DNA of 64,000 nucleotides, from NCBI RefSeq assembly GCF_003958635.1, contig NZ_RSEK01000008.1:1-64000 (forward strand). The letters are read 5' to 3'. Made by a program: the position numbers and the translations under genes. The notes below the pieces were generated by a model that worked only from the letters and a program-made list of their open reading frames with translations, was not told the DNA's origin and did not search any database. Positions 35,531-44,578 of the stretch are shown in pieces. The stretch is from Altericroceibacterium xinjiangense (GTDB lineage: Bacteria > Pseudomonadota > Alphaproteobacteria > Sphingomonadales > Sphingomonadaceae). Within the stretch, counting starts at the first letter, position 1. Every line of letters starts with the position of its first letter.

Positions 35531-38128
35531 ATGAGGTTTGCGCCAGTTTCGCTTGCCGTTCTCGCCGCTGCAATTGCCAGCCCGGCTTTCGCGCAGGATT
35601 ACGTCCCCGAAGAACCCAGGGCCGAACGGATCGAGGAACCGATACCCGGCCCGCTCGCCACTCCGCCATCGCGCACGGGCGGCATCAACGAGATCGTCGT
35701 TACCGCACAAAAGCGGGCGGAGAACGTCCAGGATGTTCCGATCGCGATCAGCGCCTTTACCGCCGAAGCGCTGCAGGAACGCGCCGTCGGCGATGTGTCC
35801 CAGCTCTCTGCCATCACGCCCAACGTCACGCTGGACGCATCGACGCCGTTCTCCGGCTCCAGCGCAGTGCTGGGCGCGACGATCCGCGGGATCGGCGCCA
35901 GCGACTTCGCCTTCAACATCGATCCTGCCGTCGGTGTCTATCTCGACGGCGTCTATCTCGGCCGCTCGATCGGCGCGAACCAGGACTTGCTCGACGTCGA
36001 GCGGATCGAAGTCCTGAAAGGGCCGCAGGGCACGCTGTTCGGCCGCAACACCATCGGCGGCGCAATCTCGATCGTTACCCAGACGCCCGGCGACGTGTTC
36101 CGCGTCCGCGGCGACGTGACCATCGGCAGCTTCCGCCGGTTTCAGGTGCGCGGCGTGGTCGAAATGCCGCTGACGGAGGATCTCAGCTCATCGCTCGCCT
36201 TCGGGATGATGGACCGCGCGGGTTTCCAGAAACGGGTGCCCTACCCCGGCAACCTCGGCAACTTCGACGACTACACCCGCTTTGTGGCCGCCGATTACCA
36301 GACGGCCGACCGGCAGGGGGGCGACAACAGCTGGAACCTGCGCGGCAAGCTGCACTGGGATGGCGGCGGCATCCTCCGGGCCACGCTGTCCGCGGACTTC
36401 ACCAACATCGATGCGGAATCGACCGCAAACACGGTGCTCGACGTGACGTCCGACGTTCCCGGACCGTTCGGCGGACTGGCGGAGAACAACGCCCCCGGCA
36501 CCGCGCTGGACGTGGTCACGGGATCGTCCGGCTTCCTGTTCGCCGGCCTGTACAACTTCTGCATCGGCGCTACTCCGGCGCAGATCGCCGCGCGCAACGC
36601 GCAGAACCTGTGCGGCCCGCGCAGCAGCACCCAGGGTTTCGGAACGCTCCCGGGGCTTGGCTCGGTCAATGTCGATGCCGATCCGAACAACGACCGCGTG
36701 CCGTATGACGATCGGTTCGTGAACACCGACATCGATGAAAGCTACGCAACCGGCAACAACTTCTCCGAACTGCAGCAGGGCGGGGTCGCGCTCAACGTCG
36801 AGGCGGATGTCTCGGACAACCTGACGCTGAAATCGATTTCCTCCTTCCGCAAGGTCGACTTCTCGGCCGGTGTCGACCTCGACAATTCCCCGCTGGCGAT
36901 CCTGCAGACGAGCTTCAACGTCGATCAGGAACAGTGGAGCCAGGAAGTCCAGCTGCTCGGCTCCTATCTCGACAATTCACTGAACTTCGTGCTCGGCGCC
37001 TATGGCTTCGGAGAGAAGGGCGACCTCAACGACTATGTCACATTCGCGGGGGGCCTGTTGCAGGTGGACGGCCCCGGCAGCATCGACACGCAGGCCTACG
37101 CCGCCTTCGGCCAAGTCGACTGGCGCATCAGCGACCTGATCGGGATCACGCTCGGCGCGCGATATACGGAGGAGGACAAGCAGTACGACGGCGCACAGGG
37201 CGACGTGAACGGCTTCAACTACAAGCTCTTCAACTGCCTGCCGCCGGGCCCGGCCTGCGCTACCGCGCTCGGCTTCCCGATCCCGGACGAACCCTTCCGC
37301 TATTACCCGGCGCAGCCGAACTCCCAGAGCTTTGACGATCTGTCGATCAAGGCCGGCGTCCAGATCCACCCGACTGCGGACGTGATGGTCTATGGCTCCT
37401 TTGCCCAGGGGTACAAGACCGGCGGCTGGACCACGCGTCTTTCCAACCCGCTTCCGGTCGCTCCGACGTTCGGCGAAGAACAGGCCGACACCTGGGAAGT
37501 GGGCGTGAAGTCCACGCTGTTCGACAACAACCTGCAGCTCAACGCGGCAGCGTTCTCGACCAAGTACCAGGGAATCCAGCTCAACTTCCAGGAAGGCATC
37601 TCGCCGACGATCCAGAACGCGGGCGATGCCCGGATCAAGGGGGCCGAAGTCGAGGCAATCTTTGCTCCGACCAACTTCTTCTCGGTCTCGGCGGCGGTCG
37701 GCTATCTCGATGCCTACTACACCGATGTGCAGCCGCAGGCGCAGGTGGCGCCCAGCCCGTTCCAGCTGGGCGTGTTCGAAGGCGCACCCCTGCCGAAGGC
37801 GCCGGACTGGAAGTTCAACATCTCCCCGCGCGTGGTGGTCCCCGTCGGTGCCGGAGAGATGATCTTCCTGGCCGACTGGACGCACACGACCGGGCTGCGC
37901 AACGATACGGAAGGCACGATCCTGCTGCTGCGCCCGACCACGGACATCGTGAACGCCAACGTCACCTACCGTCCGGAACGGGAGAACTGGAACATCACGC
38001 TGGGCGTGACCAACCTGTTCGACGAGCGCTACCTCATAACCGGGCAGGCGCAGATTGCCGGCGGCCTCATCTACGGCACGTACAGCCGCCCTGCGGAATG
38101 GTATGCCCGGGTCGGCTTCGAGTTCTGA
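35531..38128 (+). CDS. TonB-dependent outer-membrane receptor
   Basis: An 865-residue receptor: signal peptide (about 1-21, ending SPAFAQ), plug domain (about 55-175, starting EIVVTAQKRAENVQDVPIAI, cited at the limit) and a 22-strand barrel ending in the aromatic F of WYARVGFEF. The plug start is typical of sphingomonad receptors for plant or aromatic compounds rather than siderophores. GGGGGAGAG precedes the ATG. It lies 53 bases after the MFS gene, with a small hairpin (35495-35512) between. Confidence 0.95.
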   Translation: MRFAPVSLAVLAAAIASPAFAQDYVPEEPRAERIEEPIPGPLATPPSRTGGINEIVVTAQKRAENVQDVPIAISAFTAEALQERAVGDVSQLSAITPNVTLDASTPFSGSSAVLGATIRGIGASDFAFNIDPAVGVYLDGVYLGRSIGANQDLLDVERIEVLKGPQGTLFGRNTIGGAISIVTQTPGDVFRVRGDVTIGSFRRFQVRGVVEMPLTEDLSSSLAFGMMDRAGFQKRVPYPGNLGNFDDYTRFVAADYQTADRQGGDNSWNLRGKLHWDGGGILRATLSADFTNIDAESTANTVLDVTSDVPGPFGGLAENNAPGTALDVVTGSSGFLFAGLYNFCIGATPAQIAARNAQNLCGPRSSTQGFGTLPGLGSVNVDADPNNDRVPYDDRFVNTDIDESYATGNNFSELQQGGVALNVEADVSDNLTLKSISSFRKVDFSAGVDLDNSPLAILQTSFNVDQEQWSQEVQLLGSYLDNSLNFVLGAYGFGEKGDLNDYVTFAGGLLQVDGPGSIDTQAYAAFGQVDWRISDLIGITLGARYTEEDKQYDGAQGDVNGFNYKLFNCLPPGPACATALGFPIPDEPFRYYPAQPNSQSFDDLSIKAGVQIHPTADVMVYGSFAQGYKTGGWTTRLSNPLPVAPTFGEEQADTWEVGVKSTLFDNNLQLNAAAFSTKYQGIQLNFQEGISPTIQNAGDARIKGAEVEAIFAPTNFFSVSAAVGYLDAYYTDVQPQAQVAPSPFQLGVFEGAPLPKAPDWKFNISPRVVVPVGAGEMIFLADWTHTTGLRNDTEGTILLLRPTTDIVNANVTYRPERENWNITLGVTNLFDERYLITGQAQIAGGLIYGTYSRPAEWYARVGFEF

Positions 38129-38136
38129 CGGTTCGT

Positions 38137-38168
38137 CGCCGATCCGGGGGCTGTGCCCCGGGTCGGCG
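38137..38168 (+). terminator. Large intercistronic hairpin without T-tract
   Basis: A 13-bp stem with one G-T pair (38137-38149 with 38156-38168, six-base loop) starts nine bases after the receptor stop. No T-run follows, so it may stabilise the receptor mRNA or partly attenuate read-through rather than end transcription. Confidence 0.5.
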
Positions 38169-38267
38169 GCAGGTGCGAAGGATTGCGTGACACACAGGGA
38201 AAAACGCCTAGTTTGATGGACCTACAAGGACCGTCGGCTGAGTCCCGCGCGGCACAAGAGGAGAGCG

Positions 38268-38804
38268 ATGATGCCCGAAGCGGCAACCACCGAGTTCTGG
38301 AAGGGCACCAAGCCGGTCGGCGACGTGTTCCGGCCCGGCAGCCTGCCCGAAGTGTACATGCCCAAGATTGCGGAAGGCGACGAACGCTACTGGGTTCCGA
38401 TCGTCGAGAACGTCTATTCCAAGCCGGTCTGGATCAGCCCGGCGCGCAACATGTGGGCCGACGTGCTGATGGCAACCCAGCCCTGCATCGTCAGCCGCCA
38501 TTACCACCCGCACCCGATCTGGGCTTACACGATCAGCGGCAAGTGGGCCTATCTCGAACACGAATGGACCGCCACCGCGGGCGATTTCATCTACGAGACG
38601 CCGGGGGAAAGCCACACGCTGGTCGCCTATGAGCACCCCGATCCGATGAAGGTCTTCTTCGTCGTCTCCGGTCCGCTGATGTGGCTGGACGAGGACGGCA
38701 ACAGCGTCGGCCACTTCGATGTCTACGACTACATGAAGCTGGCGCGCGAGCATTACGAGCAGGTCGGCATCGGCGCCGACTACGTCGACACTCTTATCCG
38801 CTGA
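38268..38804 (+). CDS. 2,4'-dihydroxyacetophenone dioxygenase-family cupin (first)
   Basis: A 178-residue single-domain cupin. Predicted Fe ligands are His78 and His80 (RHYHPH) and His116 (PGESHTL), the three-His arrangement of 2,4'-dihydroxyacetophenone dioxygenase, which cleaves the bond between a carbonyl and a hydroxymethyl carbon. The substrate here is unknown. AGAGGAGAG precedes two adjacent ATGs. It is followed by a diverged second copy after 11 bases. Confidence 0.88.
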   Translation: MMPEAATTEFWKGTKPVGDVFRPGSLPEVYMPKIAEGDERYWVPIVENVYSKPVWISPARNMWADVLMATQPCIVSRHYHPHPIWAYTISGKWAYLEHEWTATAGDFIYETPGESHTLVAYEHPDPMKVFFVVSGPLMWLDEDGNSVGHFDVYDYMKLAREHYEQVGIGADYVDTLIR

Positions 38805-38815
38805 AGGAATTTACG

Positions 38816-39355
38816 ATGGCCACCAAGATGAAAGCTCCGCCTTCCTCCAAGAAGGAGATCGTGGACGTTCCCTTCAATTATGCGGATCTGGTCCGCCGCC
38901 ATTCGCCCGGCGGGCGCTACATCGACGCCGAGACCGACGTCGACAGCCCATGGGTTCCGTTCGGCGAGAACGCGGCAATCAAGCACCTTGCCTTCGACGT
39001 CCGCCGCAACCTGTTCTCCAACATCCTGTGGGTGAAGGGGCCGGGCGTGATCGGCACTCACTTCCACCGCGGGACGATCGTGATGGTCTGCCTCGAAGGC
39101 AGCGTTCGCTATCTGGAATACGACTGGGTGGCGACCCCGGGCGGCCTGATCCTGGAAGTACCCGGGGAAGCGCACACGCTGGTCACCGAGCATGAAGACG
39201 GCGTCAAGCTGTTCGGCTGGATGGAAGGACCGATCGAGTTCTACGATGAGAACGCCAACCTGATCGAGACGGCCGACGTGTGGTGGATGATGAACCACTA
39301 CGAGGAATATTGTCAGGAAAACGGCATCGAGATCAACAAGAAGCTCTACCTCTAG
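38816..39355 (+). CDS. 2,4'-dihydroxyacetophenone dioxygenase-family cupin (second)
   Basis: A 179-residue cupin related to the preceding gene. The corresponding ligands are His82 and His84 (GTHFHRG) and His120 (PGEAHTL). The proteins share layout but differ at most positions, so they are old paralogues and may form a heteromer or act on different substrates. The start at 38816 has GAAGGAA upstream. It ends a few bases before the SDR start. Confidence 0.88.
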   Translation: MATKMKAPPSSKKEIVDVPFNYADLVRRHSPGGRYIDAETDVDSPWVPFGENAAIKHLAFDVRRNLFSNILWVKGPGVIGTHFHRGTIVMVCLEGSVRYLEYDWVATPGGLILEVPGEAHTLVTEHEDGVKLFGWMEGPIEFYDENANLIETADVWWMMNHYEEYCQENGIEINKKLYL

Positions 39356-39363
39356 AGGTGCCG

Positions 39364-40215
39364 GTGAAGACGCTCGACCAATTCGACATTGCCGGGCGTT
39401 CCGCGCTCGTCACCGGGGCGGCTTCGGGCATCGGCCTTGCCTATGCGGAGGTGATGGCCGAAGCCGGGGCGAAGGTGACGCTGGCGGACCTCGACATGGA
39501 GGGGGCGGAGCGGGAAGCCGCGCGGCTTCGCGATAGCGGCGCCGATGCCCGCGCCGTCCGCTGCGATGTCAGCCAGCTCGACCAGGTGGTCGCCGCGTTC
39601 GATTCCCATGTCGAGGCGTTCGGCGGGTGCGACATCGCTTTCGCCAACGCCGGGCTGGATGTCGGGAACGGGTTCTGGACGCCGGAAGGGACCCGCAACC
39701 CGGAAGGGCAGATCGACGTCTATCCAGCCGAGAGCTGGTACAAGTCGATCGGGATCAACCTGAACGGCGCGTTCCACACCGTGCGCGAAGCCGCGCGGGT
39801 GATGAAGCAGAACGAGGAGCGCACCGGGCGCCGCGGCGGGTCGATCGTCATCACCAGCTCCAACGCCGCCGAAGTGAACGAGGCGATCGTCGGCGTCCCG
39901 TATATGGCCGCCAAGGCGGGCGTGAAGCACTTCATGCGCCATGCCGCTTATGAGCTGGCGGCGCACGGCATCCGCGTCAACGCGATCGCACCGGGGCCGT
40001 TCGTCACGAATATCGGCGGCGGCTGGGTCAAGAAGAACCCGGCGGCGAAGAAGGCGTGGGATGAACTGGTGCCGGTCGGCCGGATGGCCGAAACCTACCA
40101 GATCAAGCCGCTCGCCCTGCTGCTCGCGTCCGATGCCGGAAGCTACATGACCGGCAGTCATGTGATGATTGACGGGGGCATGCAGCTTGGCCCGGTCAAG
40201 CCTCTGAACGAATAG
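39364..40215 (+). CDS. SDR family NAD(P)-dependent oxidoreductase
   Basis: A 283-residue classical SDR. Cofactor loop TGAASGIG (about 18-25), an Asp at the end of the second strand (LADLD) favouring NAD, catalytic Ser in ITSSNAA and Tyr-Lys in PYMAAKAG, C-terminal DGGMQLGP. The start is GTG at 39364 with AGAGG five bases upstream; another GTG lies two codons earlier. It probably oxidises a hydroxyl in the catabolic pathway. Confidence 0.92.
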   Translation: MKTLDQFDIAGRSALVTGAASGIGLAYAEVMAEAGAKVTLADLDMEGAEREAARLRDSGADARAVRCDVSQLDQVVAAFDSHVEAFGGCDIAFANAGLDVGNGFWTPEGTRNPEGQIDVYPAESWYKSIGINLNGAFHTVREAARVMKQNEERTGRRGGSIVITSSNAAEVNEAIVGVPYMAAKAGVKHFMRHAAYELAAHGIRVNAIAPGPFVTNIGGGWVKKNPAAKKAWDELVPVGRMAETYQIKPLALLLASDAGSYMTGSHVMIDGGMQLGPVKPLNE

Positions 40216-40226
40216 CGAGCGATTGA

Positions 40227-41228
40227 ATGAAAGCCGTAACTTTCCAGGGATTGCACCAGCCGCTCGCGTTCGAAACCGTGCCCGATCCGGCTCCGGATAA
40301 TGGGCAGGTGGTGGTCAAGGTCGGCCGCTGCGGGATCTGCGGCTCCGACCTGCACATGACCGAAGATCCCGCCTACGGCTGCAAGCACGGGGACATCCTT
40401 GGCCATGAATTCGCTGGCGAAGTGGTCGAGCTTGGCCGCGAGGTGGAAGGGCTGAAAACCGGCAATCTCGTCTCGGTGATCCCGCTGAGGAGCTGCGGCC
40501 AGTGCGACAGCTGCCGCAAGGGCGAGGTCCAGTGGTGCGAAGGGTTCGGCTTGCAGGGCGGCGGCTATGCCGAATTTGCGCTGACCCGGCCGAACCAGTG
40601 CATAAAGCTTCCTTCCGACGTGTCGCTGGCTGACGGCGCGATCATCGAACCACTGGCGGTCGCGCTGCACGGGGTCAATTTGTCGGGGATGAAGGCGGGG
40701 GACAAGGTGCTGGTGCTCGGCGCCGGCCCCATCGGTCTTGCGGTGGCGTTCTGGGCGAAGCGGATGGGCGCCGGTAAAATTGCGGTGCAGGACATCGCGC
40801 CGTTCCAGCAACAGCGCGCACTCGACATGGGCGCGGACGCGTTCGTGATCGATCCGCAGGACCCGACCGGCAGTGCGGAGCGAGCGCTGGGCGGCAAGGC
40901 GGACATCGTGTTCGAATGCGTCGGCGCGCCGGGATTGATCGCCCAGGGTGTGGAGCAGGTAAGGCCGCGCGGCACGATCCTGCTGCTGGGCCTGTGCACC
41001 AAACCGGATACGTTCAACAGCTTCGCCATGCTCAGCAAGGAAGTCCGGCTCGTCACCAGCGCGTTCTTTACCCGGCAGGAATACGAACAGGCGCTGGCCG
41101 CGCTCGACCGCGGCGCAATGGAGCCGCGCCAGCTGGTGACCGACACGATTTCGCTGTCCGAGACCCCGGATATCTTCGAAGGGCTGAAGCAGCGCACCAG
41201 CCAGTGCAAGGTGCTGATCGCGCCCTGA
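40227..41228 (+). CDS. Zinc-dependent medium-chain alcohol dehydrogenase
   Basis: A 333-residue MDR enzyme. Catalytic zinc ligands appear as Cys in RCGICGSD, the His-Glu of GHEFAGE, and a later Glu in IIEPLAVA. A structural zinc site of four Cys is present in the SCGQCDSCRKGEVQWC segment. The NAD loop is GAGPIGLAVA. It resembles butanediol/sorbitol-type dehydrogenases. It follows the SDR by 11 bases and closes the co-directional catabolic run. Confidence 0.93.
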   Translation: MKAVTFQGLHQPLAFETVPDPAPDNGQVVVKVGRCGICGSDLHMTEDPAYGCKHGDILGHEFAGEVVELGREVEGLKTGNLVSVIPLRSCGQCDSCRKGEVQWCEGFGLQGGGYAEFALTRPNQCIKLPSDVSLADGAIIEPLAVALHGVNLSGMKAGDKVLVLGAGPIGLAVAFWAKRMGAGKIAVQDIAPFQQQRALDMGADAFVIDPQDPTGSAERALGGKADIVFECVGAPGLIAQGVEQVRPRGTILLLGLCTKPDTFNSFAMLSKEVRLVTSAFFTRQEYEQALAALDRGAMEPRQLVTDTISLSETPDIFEGLKQRTSQCKVLIAP

Positions 41229-41274
41229 TCCCGACACGCGAAACGCTCCGCCCCTTTCGCGCGTTGGGGCGGGG

Positions 41275-42645
41275 ATGGCCGATTCCGCCAAACTGACCAC
41301 AGGCTCTGTCGCCGGCCATCTCGTCAGGCAGACTGCGCCTACCGCGCTGGGTGTCGCGGCGATCATGTCGATTGGCGTGATCGATGCCTATTTCATCGGC
41401 CAGATCGGCCCGGACCAGCTGGCCGCGATCAGCTTCATCTTTCCTGTCGGCACCGCGCTTGCCAGCCTTGGCGTCGGGGTAATCGCGGGAGTCAGTTCGG
41501 TCGTCTCGCGCGCGCTCGGCAGTGGTGAGGCGGACGACGCCCGGCAGGTGGCCAATCTCGGGATCCTGCTGTCCTGCATCATCGGACTGGTCATCGGCAC
41601 GGTGTTGTTCGCCCTGCGCATGCCGCTGTTCCGCCTGCTGCAAGCCGACGCGGAGCTGCTGCCGCTGATCGACAGCTACATGAGGCCATACGCGCTCGGC
41701 TTTCCGCTGCTGATGGCTTCGATGGGCATCAACGGGGCGCTCCGCGGGCAGGGAGCGGCTGCGCGAAGTGCCGCGATCCTGCTGACCTTCTCGGTGACGA
41801 ACTGGATACTCGATCCCCTGCTGATTCGCGGCGGCTTCGGCATTCCCGGCTTCGGGATCGCCGGGGCGGCTTATTCCACGGTAATCGGCTGGGTGCTGGG
41901 TACGATCGTGGGCCTGGTGCTGCTGCAGACCAGCAAGCTGCCCTTTTCCCCGTCCTCCCTTGGGGGCGCGGACTGGAAAAGCCCCGCGTGGCGGCTGGCC
42001 CGGGTGGCGGGACCGGCCAGCTTTTCCAACTCGATCAACCCGGTCGGGCTGGCGGTGCTGACCTCCCTGCTGGCGGCCGAAGGACAAGCAGCGGTCGCGG
42101 GCTTCGGCGTCGGTGGGCGGCTGCAGACGATCGCCGTCGTCCCCCTGCTCGGATTGTCGGGCTCCATCGGGGCGATCATCGGCCAGAACTGGGGCGCCAA
42201 GGAATACGACCGCACCCGGCTGGCCATGCTGCAGGCGGGCGGATTCTGCTTGTGCTACGGGATGGCGGCGGCGCTGGTCCTGTTCCTGGGGCGCGAGTGG
42301 TTTGCCAGCCGGTTCAGCGATGATCCGGGAGTTGTCGCGGCGGCAGTGCGCTATCTTGAAATCTCGGTCTGGGGCTATGCGGGGTACGGCGTGCTGATCG
42401 CGGTCAACGGTGCCCTCAACGCAATCGACCGTGCACCGCTCGCGCTGGGGCTCTCCCTTGGCCGAGTGCTGCTGGTAATGGTGCCGTTCGCCTTGCTCCT
42501 GCGAGGCGCCTGGGGCGCAGAGGCGATGTTCGGGGCCGAACTGGCCAGCAACGTCGCCGGGGCGGTTGCCGGAGCGAGCCTCGCCATGTGGATCTTCGGC
42601 AGTGCAGACCGATCTCGCCGGGCCGCTCAGAAGGCCGCGGCGTAA
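41275..42645 (+). CDS. MATE family efflux transporter
   Basis: A 456-residue multidrug/toxin exporter with two homologous halves of six helices. It may export toxic intermediates or act independently of the catabolic run from which it is separated by 46 bases. The ATG at 41275 follows GGGGCGGGG. No specific substrate can be inferred. Confidence 0.9.
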   Translation: MADSAKLTTGSVAGHLVRQTAPTALGVAAIMSIGVIDAYFIGQIGPDQLAAISFIFPVGTALASLGVGVIAGVSSVVSRALGSGEADDARQVANLGILLSCIIGLVIGTVLFALRMPLFRLLQADAELLPLIDSYMRPYALGFPLLMASMGINGALRGQGAAARSAAILLTFSVTNWILDPLLIRGGFGIPGFGIAGAAYSTVIGWVLGTIVGLVLLQTSKLPFSPSSLGGADWKSPAWRLARVAGPASFSNSINPVGLAVLTSLLAAEGQAAVAGFGVGGRLQTIAVVPLLGLSGSIGAIIGQNWGAKEYDRTRLAMLQAGGFCLCYGMAAALVLFLGREWFASRFSDDPGVVAAAVRYLEISVWGYAGYGVLIAVNGALNAIDRAPLALGLSLGRVLLVMVPFALLLRGAWGAEAMFGAELASNVAGAVAGASLAMWIFGSADRSRRAAQKAAA

Positions 42646-42664
42646 TAGGGTCTCGGTGCCAGCT

Positions 42665-43042
42665 TTACGGCGCGCCGGGATCCCGCAGGGCGGATTCGAG
42701 CCGCTCCAGTGCCTCTCCGGCCGCGGCGGCCTGCGCGCTCTCGCATAAGTCCCGGTAAGCGGCGAGCACCGTTCGGCCCGCTGCGGTAAGTTCCGCCCCG
42801 GCCTTGTTCCCGCCGCCGGGATGCGTTTGGACCAGCGGTTCATGAAAGCAGCGATTCATCGTGGCGACGAGCAACCACGCGCGGCGGTAGCTCATCCCCA
42901 GCGAGCGCGCGGCGCCGGAAATGGAGCCGGTGGCGCCGATCTGCTCCAGCAAGTCCGCCTTGCCCGGGCCGAGCGCGATCTCTTCCCCGCAGTAAAGCTG
43001 CAGCTTCAGTTTCAGCCGGGTAATCGCGCCCTCCCCCTTCAC
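42665..43042 (-). CDS. modE: ModE-type DNA-binding regulator, HTH domain only
   Basis: A 125-residue protein matching the N-terminal winged-helix domain of ModE (GPGKADLLEQIGATGSISGAA and MSYRRAWLLV segments, cited in parts). The C-terminal molybdate-binding Mop domains are absent. The start is unclear: a GTG at 43042 was chosen, but no good ribosome-binding site is visible. It is divergent from modA and should bind the palindrome between them. Confidence 0.88.
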   Translation of the reverse strand: MKGEGAITRLKLKLQLYCGEEIALGPGKADLLEQIGATGSISGAARSLGMSYRRAWLLVATMNRCFHEPLVQTHPGGGNKAGAELTAAGRTVLAAYRDLCESAQAAAAGEALERLESALRDPGAP

Positions 43043-43060
43043 GCACGTGCTGCATCGTCT

Positions 43061-43094
43061 GGACCGGCTATATACGGCTGTATATAGCCGGTCC
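43061..43094. promoter_or_regulatory. ModE-like operator: perfect 15-bp inverted repeat
   Basis: Arms GGACCGGCTATATAC and GTATATAGCCGGTCC flank GGCT with no mismatch. The core TATATA-N6-TATATA matches the known ModE operator pattern. The right arm ends at the base before the modA ATG, so repressor binding would block promoter and translation-start region alike. Confidence 0.85.
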
Positions 43095-43883
43095 ATGTCC
43101 CGATCTTTCTGGCGCCCCCTGCTGTTGCTGGCCCTCTCTGCCGGTCTGGCCGCTTGTTCCGAGCAGCCGCAAGCGGCGGGCCCGGTAGTGCTGGCCGCAT
43201 CGAGCCTGCAGGAATCGCTGCAAGACGTCGCGGAAGCCTGGGCGAAAGAGGGGCACGCGCAGCCGGTGCTCTCCTTCGCGGCATCCTCGGCACTGGCCCG
43301 GCAGGTGCTGGGCGGAGCCCCGGCGGATGTGTTCGTTTCCGCCGATGAGCACTGGATGGACCCGGTCGATCAAGCAGGCCTGCTGCGCCCCGGCACGCGG
43401 GCGGACCTGCTGGCGAACGCGATGGTGCTGGTCGCGCCGAAGAACGAGACTGAGCCGTTGCCGCTCACCGGGAACGACCTGACGCAAGCACTGGGTCAGG
43501 GCCCGCTGGCGATGGCGGACCCCGATGCGGTTCCGGCTGGGAAGTACGGCAAGGCCGCGCTTCGCCAGCTTGGCCTTTGGAACGCCGTCGAGAACAGGAT
43601 CGTGCGGACCGAGAACGTCCGCGCCGCCCTTGCACTCGTCGAAGCCGGAGAAGCGCCGCTGGGGCTGATCTATGCCACCGATGCCCAGGCTTCGGACAAG
43701 GTCCGCATCGTGGCGAGCTTCCCGACCGGAAGCCATCCGCCTATCCGCTATCCCGTCGCGGTGCTGGCTACTTCCGACAGCCCGGAAGCCGAAGCGTTCG
43801 CCCGGTTCCTCGCTTCCGGCAAGGGGCAGGCAATCTTCATCCGCCACGGGTTCGGTGCGGTCCAGAACGAACCCACACCATGA
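43095..43883 (+). CDS. modA: Molybdate ABC transporter substrate-binding protein
   Basis: A 262-residue periplasmic binding lipoprotein. The signal peptide ends in GLAACS (lipobox Cys about 20). ModA landmarks include VVLAASSLQESL, SFAASSALARQV and GAPADVFVSADEHWMD. Lipid anchoring is less usual than a free ModA. The ATG directly follows the operator, with no Shine-Dalgarno sequence, so the transcript may be leaderless. It overlaps modB by four bases. Confidence 0.93.
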   Translation: MSRSFWRPLLLLALSAGLAACSEQPQAAGPVVLAASSLQESLQDVAEAWAKEGHAQPVLSFAASSALARQVLGGAPADVFVSADEHWMDPVDQAGLLRPGTRADLLANAMVLVAPKNETEPLPLTGNDLTQALGQGPLAMADPDAVPAGKYGKAALRQLGLWNAVENRIVRTENVRAALALVEAGEAPLGLIYATDAQASDKVRIVASFPTGSHPPIRYPVAVLATSDSPEAEAFARFLASGKGQAIFIRHGFGAVQNEPTP

Positions 43884-44578
43884 GCCTGGGGCTCAGCGAG
43901 AGCGAATGGGCCGTCGTCGTCCTTTCGCTGAAAGTCAGTCTGGTCGCGATCTTGGCTACCCTGCCGGTTGCCTATGGCCTGGCCTGGGTGCTGGCGCGGC
44001 GGAGCTTTCCGGGGAAACTGCTGCTCGATGGGCTTGTCCATTTGCCGCTGGTGCTGCCGCCGGTGGTGACGGGTTGGCTGCTGCTGCTCGTGTTCGGACG
44101 CGCGGGGCCGGTCGGCGGCTGGCTGCAGGAGACGTTCGGCTTCTCGCTCGTGTTCCGCTGGACCGGTGCAGCACTGGCCGCCGCCATCATGGCCCTGCCC
44201 CTGATGGTGCGTGCGATGCGGCTTTCGATCGAAAGCGTGGATCGCCGGCTGGTCGCCGCGGCAAGAACGCTGGGCGCCGGACCGTTCCGAGCCTTTCGGA
44301 CCATCACCCTTCCGTTGAGCCTCCCCGGCATCTGGGCAGGTGCGGTGCTCGGTTTCGCTCGTTCCCTCGGGGAATTCGGGGCGACGATCACGTTTGTCTC
44401 GAACATTCCCGGCCAGACTCGCACCCTGCCGCTGGCGATCTACACCGGGCTGCAAGTCCCCGGCGCGGAAGCCGAAGTGACGCGGTTGGCGATCATTTCC
44501 GTCGTCCTGTCGCTGGCGGCGCTGGTCGCGTCGGAGGCGCTGATTCGCCGCGCCGGACGGGGCGCTCATGTCCTTTGA
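43880..44578 (+). CDS. modB: Molybdate ABC transporter permease
   Basis: A 232-residue inner-membrane permease with about five or six helices and the ABC-contact loop EFGATITF near residue 160. Normal length. Its ATG overlaps the modA stop (ATGA). Confidence 0.95.
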   Translation: MSLGLSESEWAVVVLSLKVSLVAILATLPVAYGLAWVLARRSFPGKLLLDGLVHLPLVLPPVVTGWLLLLVFGRAGPVGGWLQETFGFSLVFRWTGAALAAAIMALPLMVRAMRLSIESVDRRLVAAARTLGAGPFRAFRTITLPLSLPGIWAGAVLGFARSLGEFGATITFVSNIPGQTRTLPLAIYTGLQVPGAEAEVTRLAIISVVLSLAALVASEALIRRAGRGAHVL

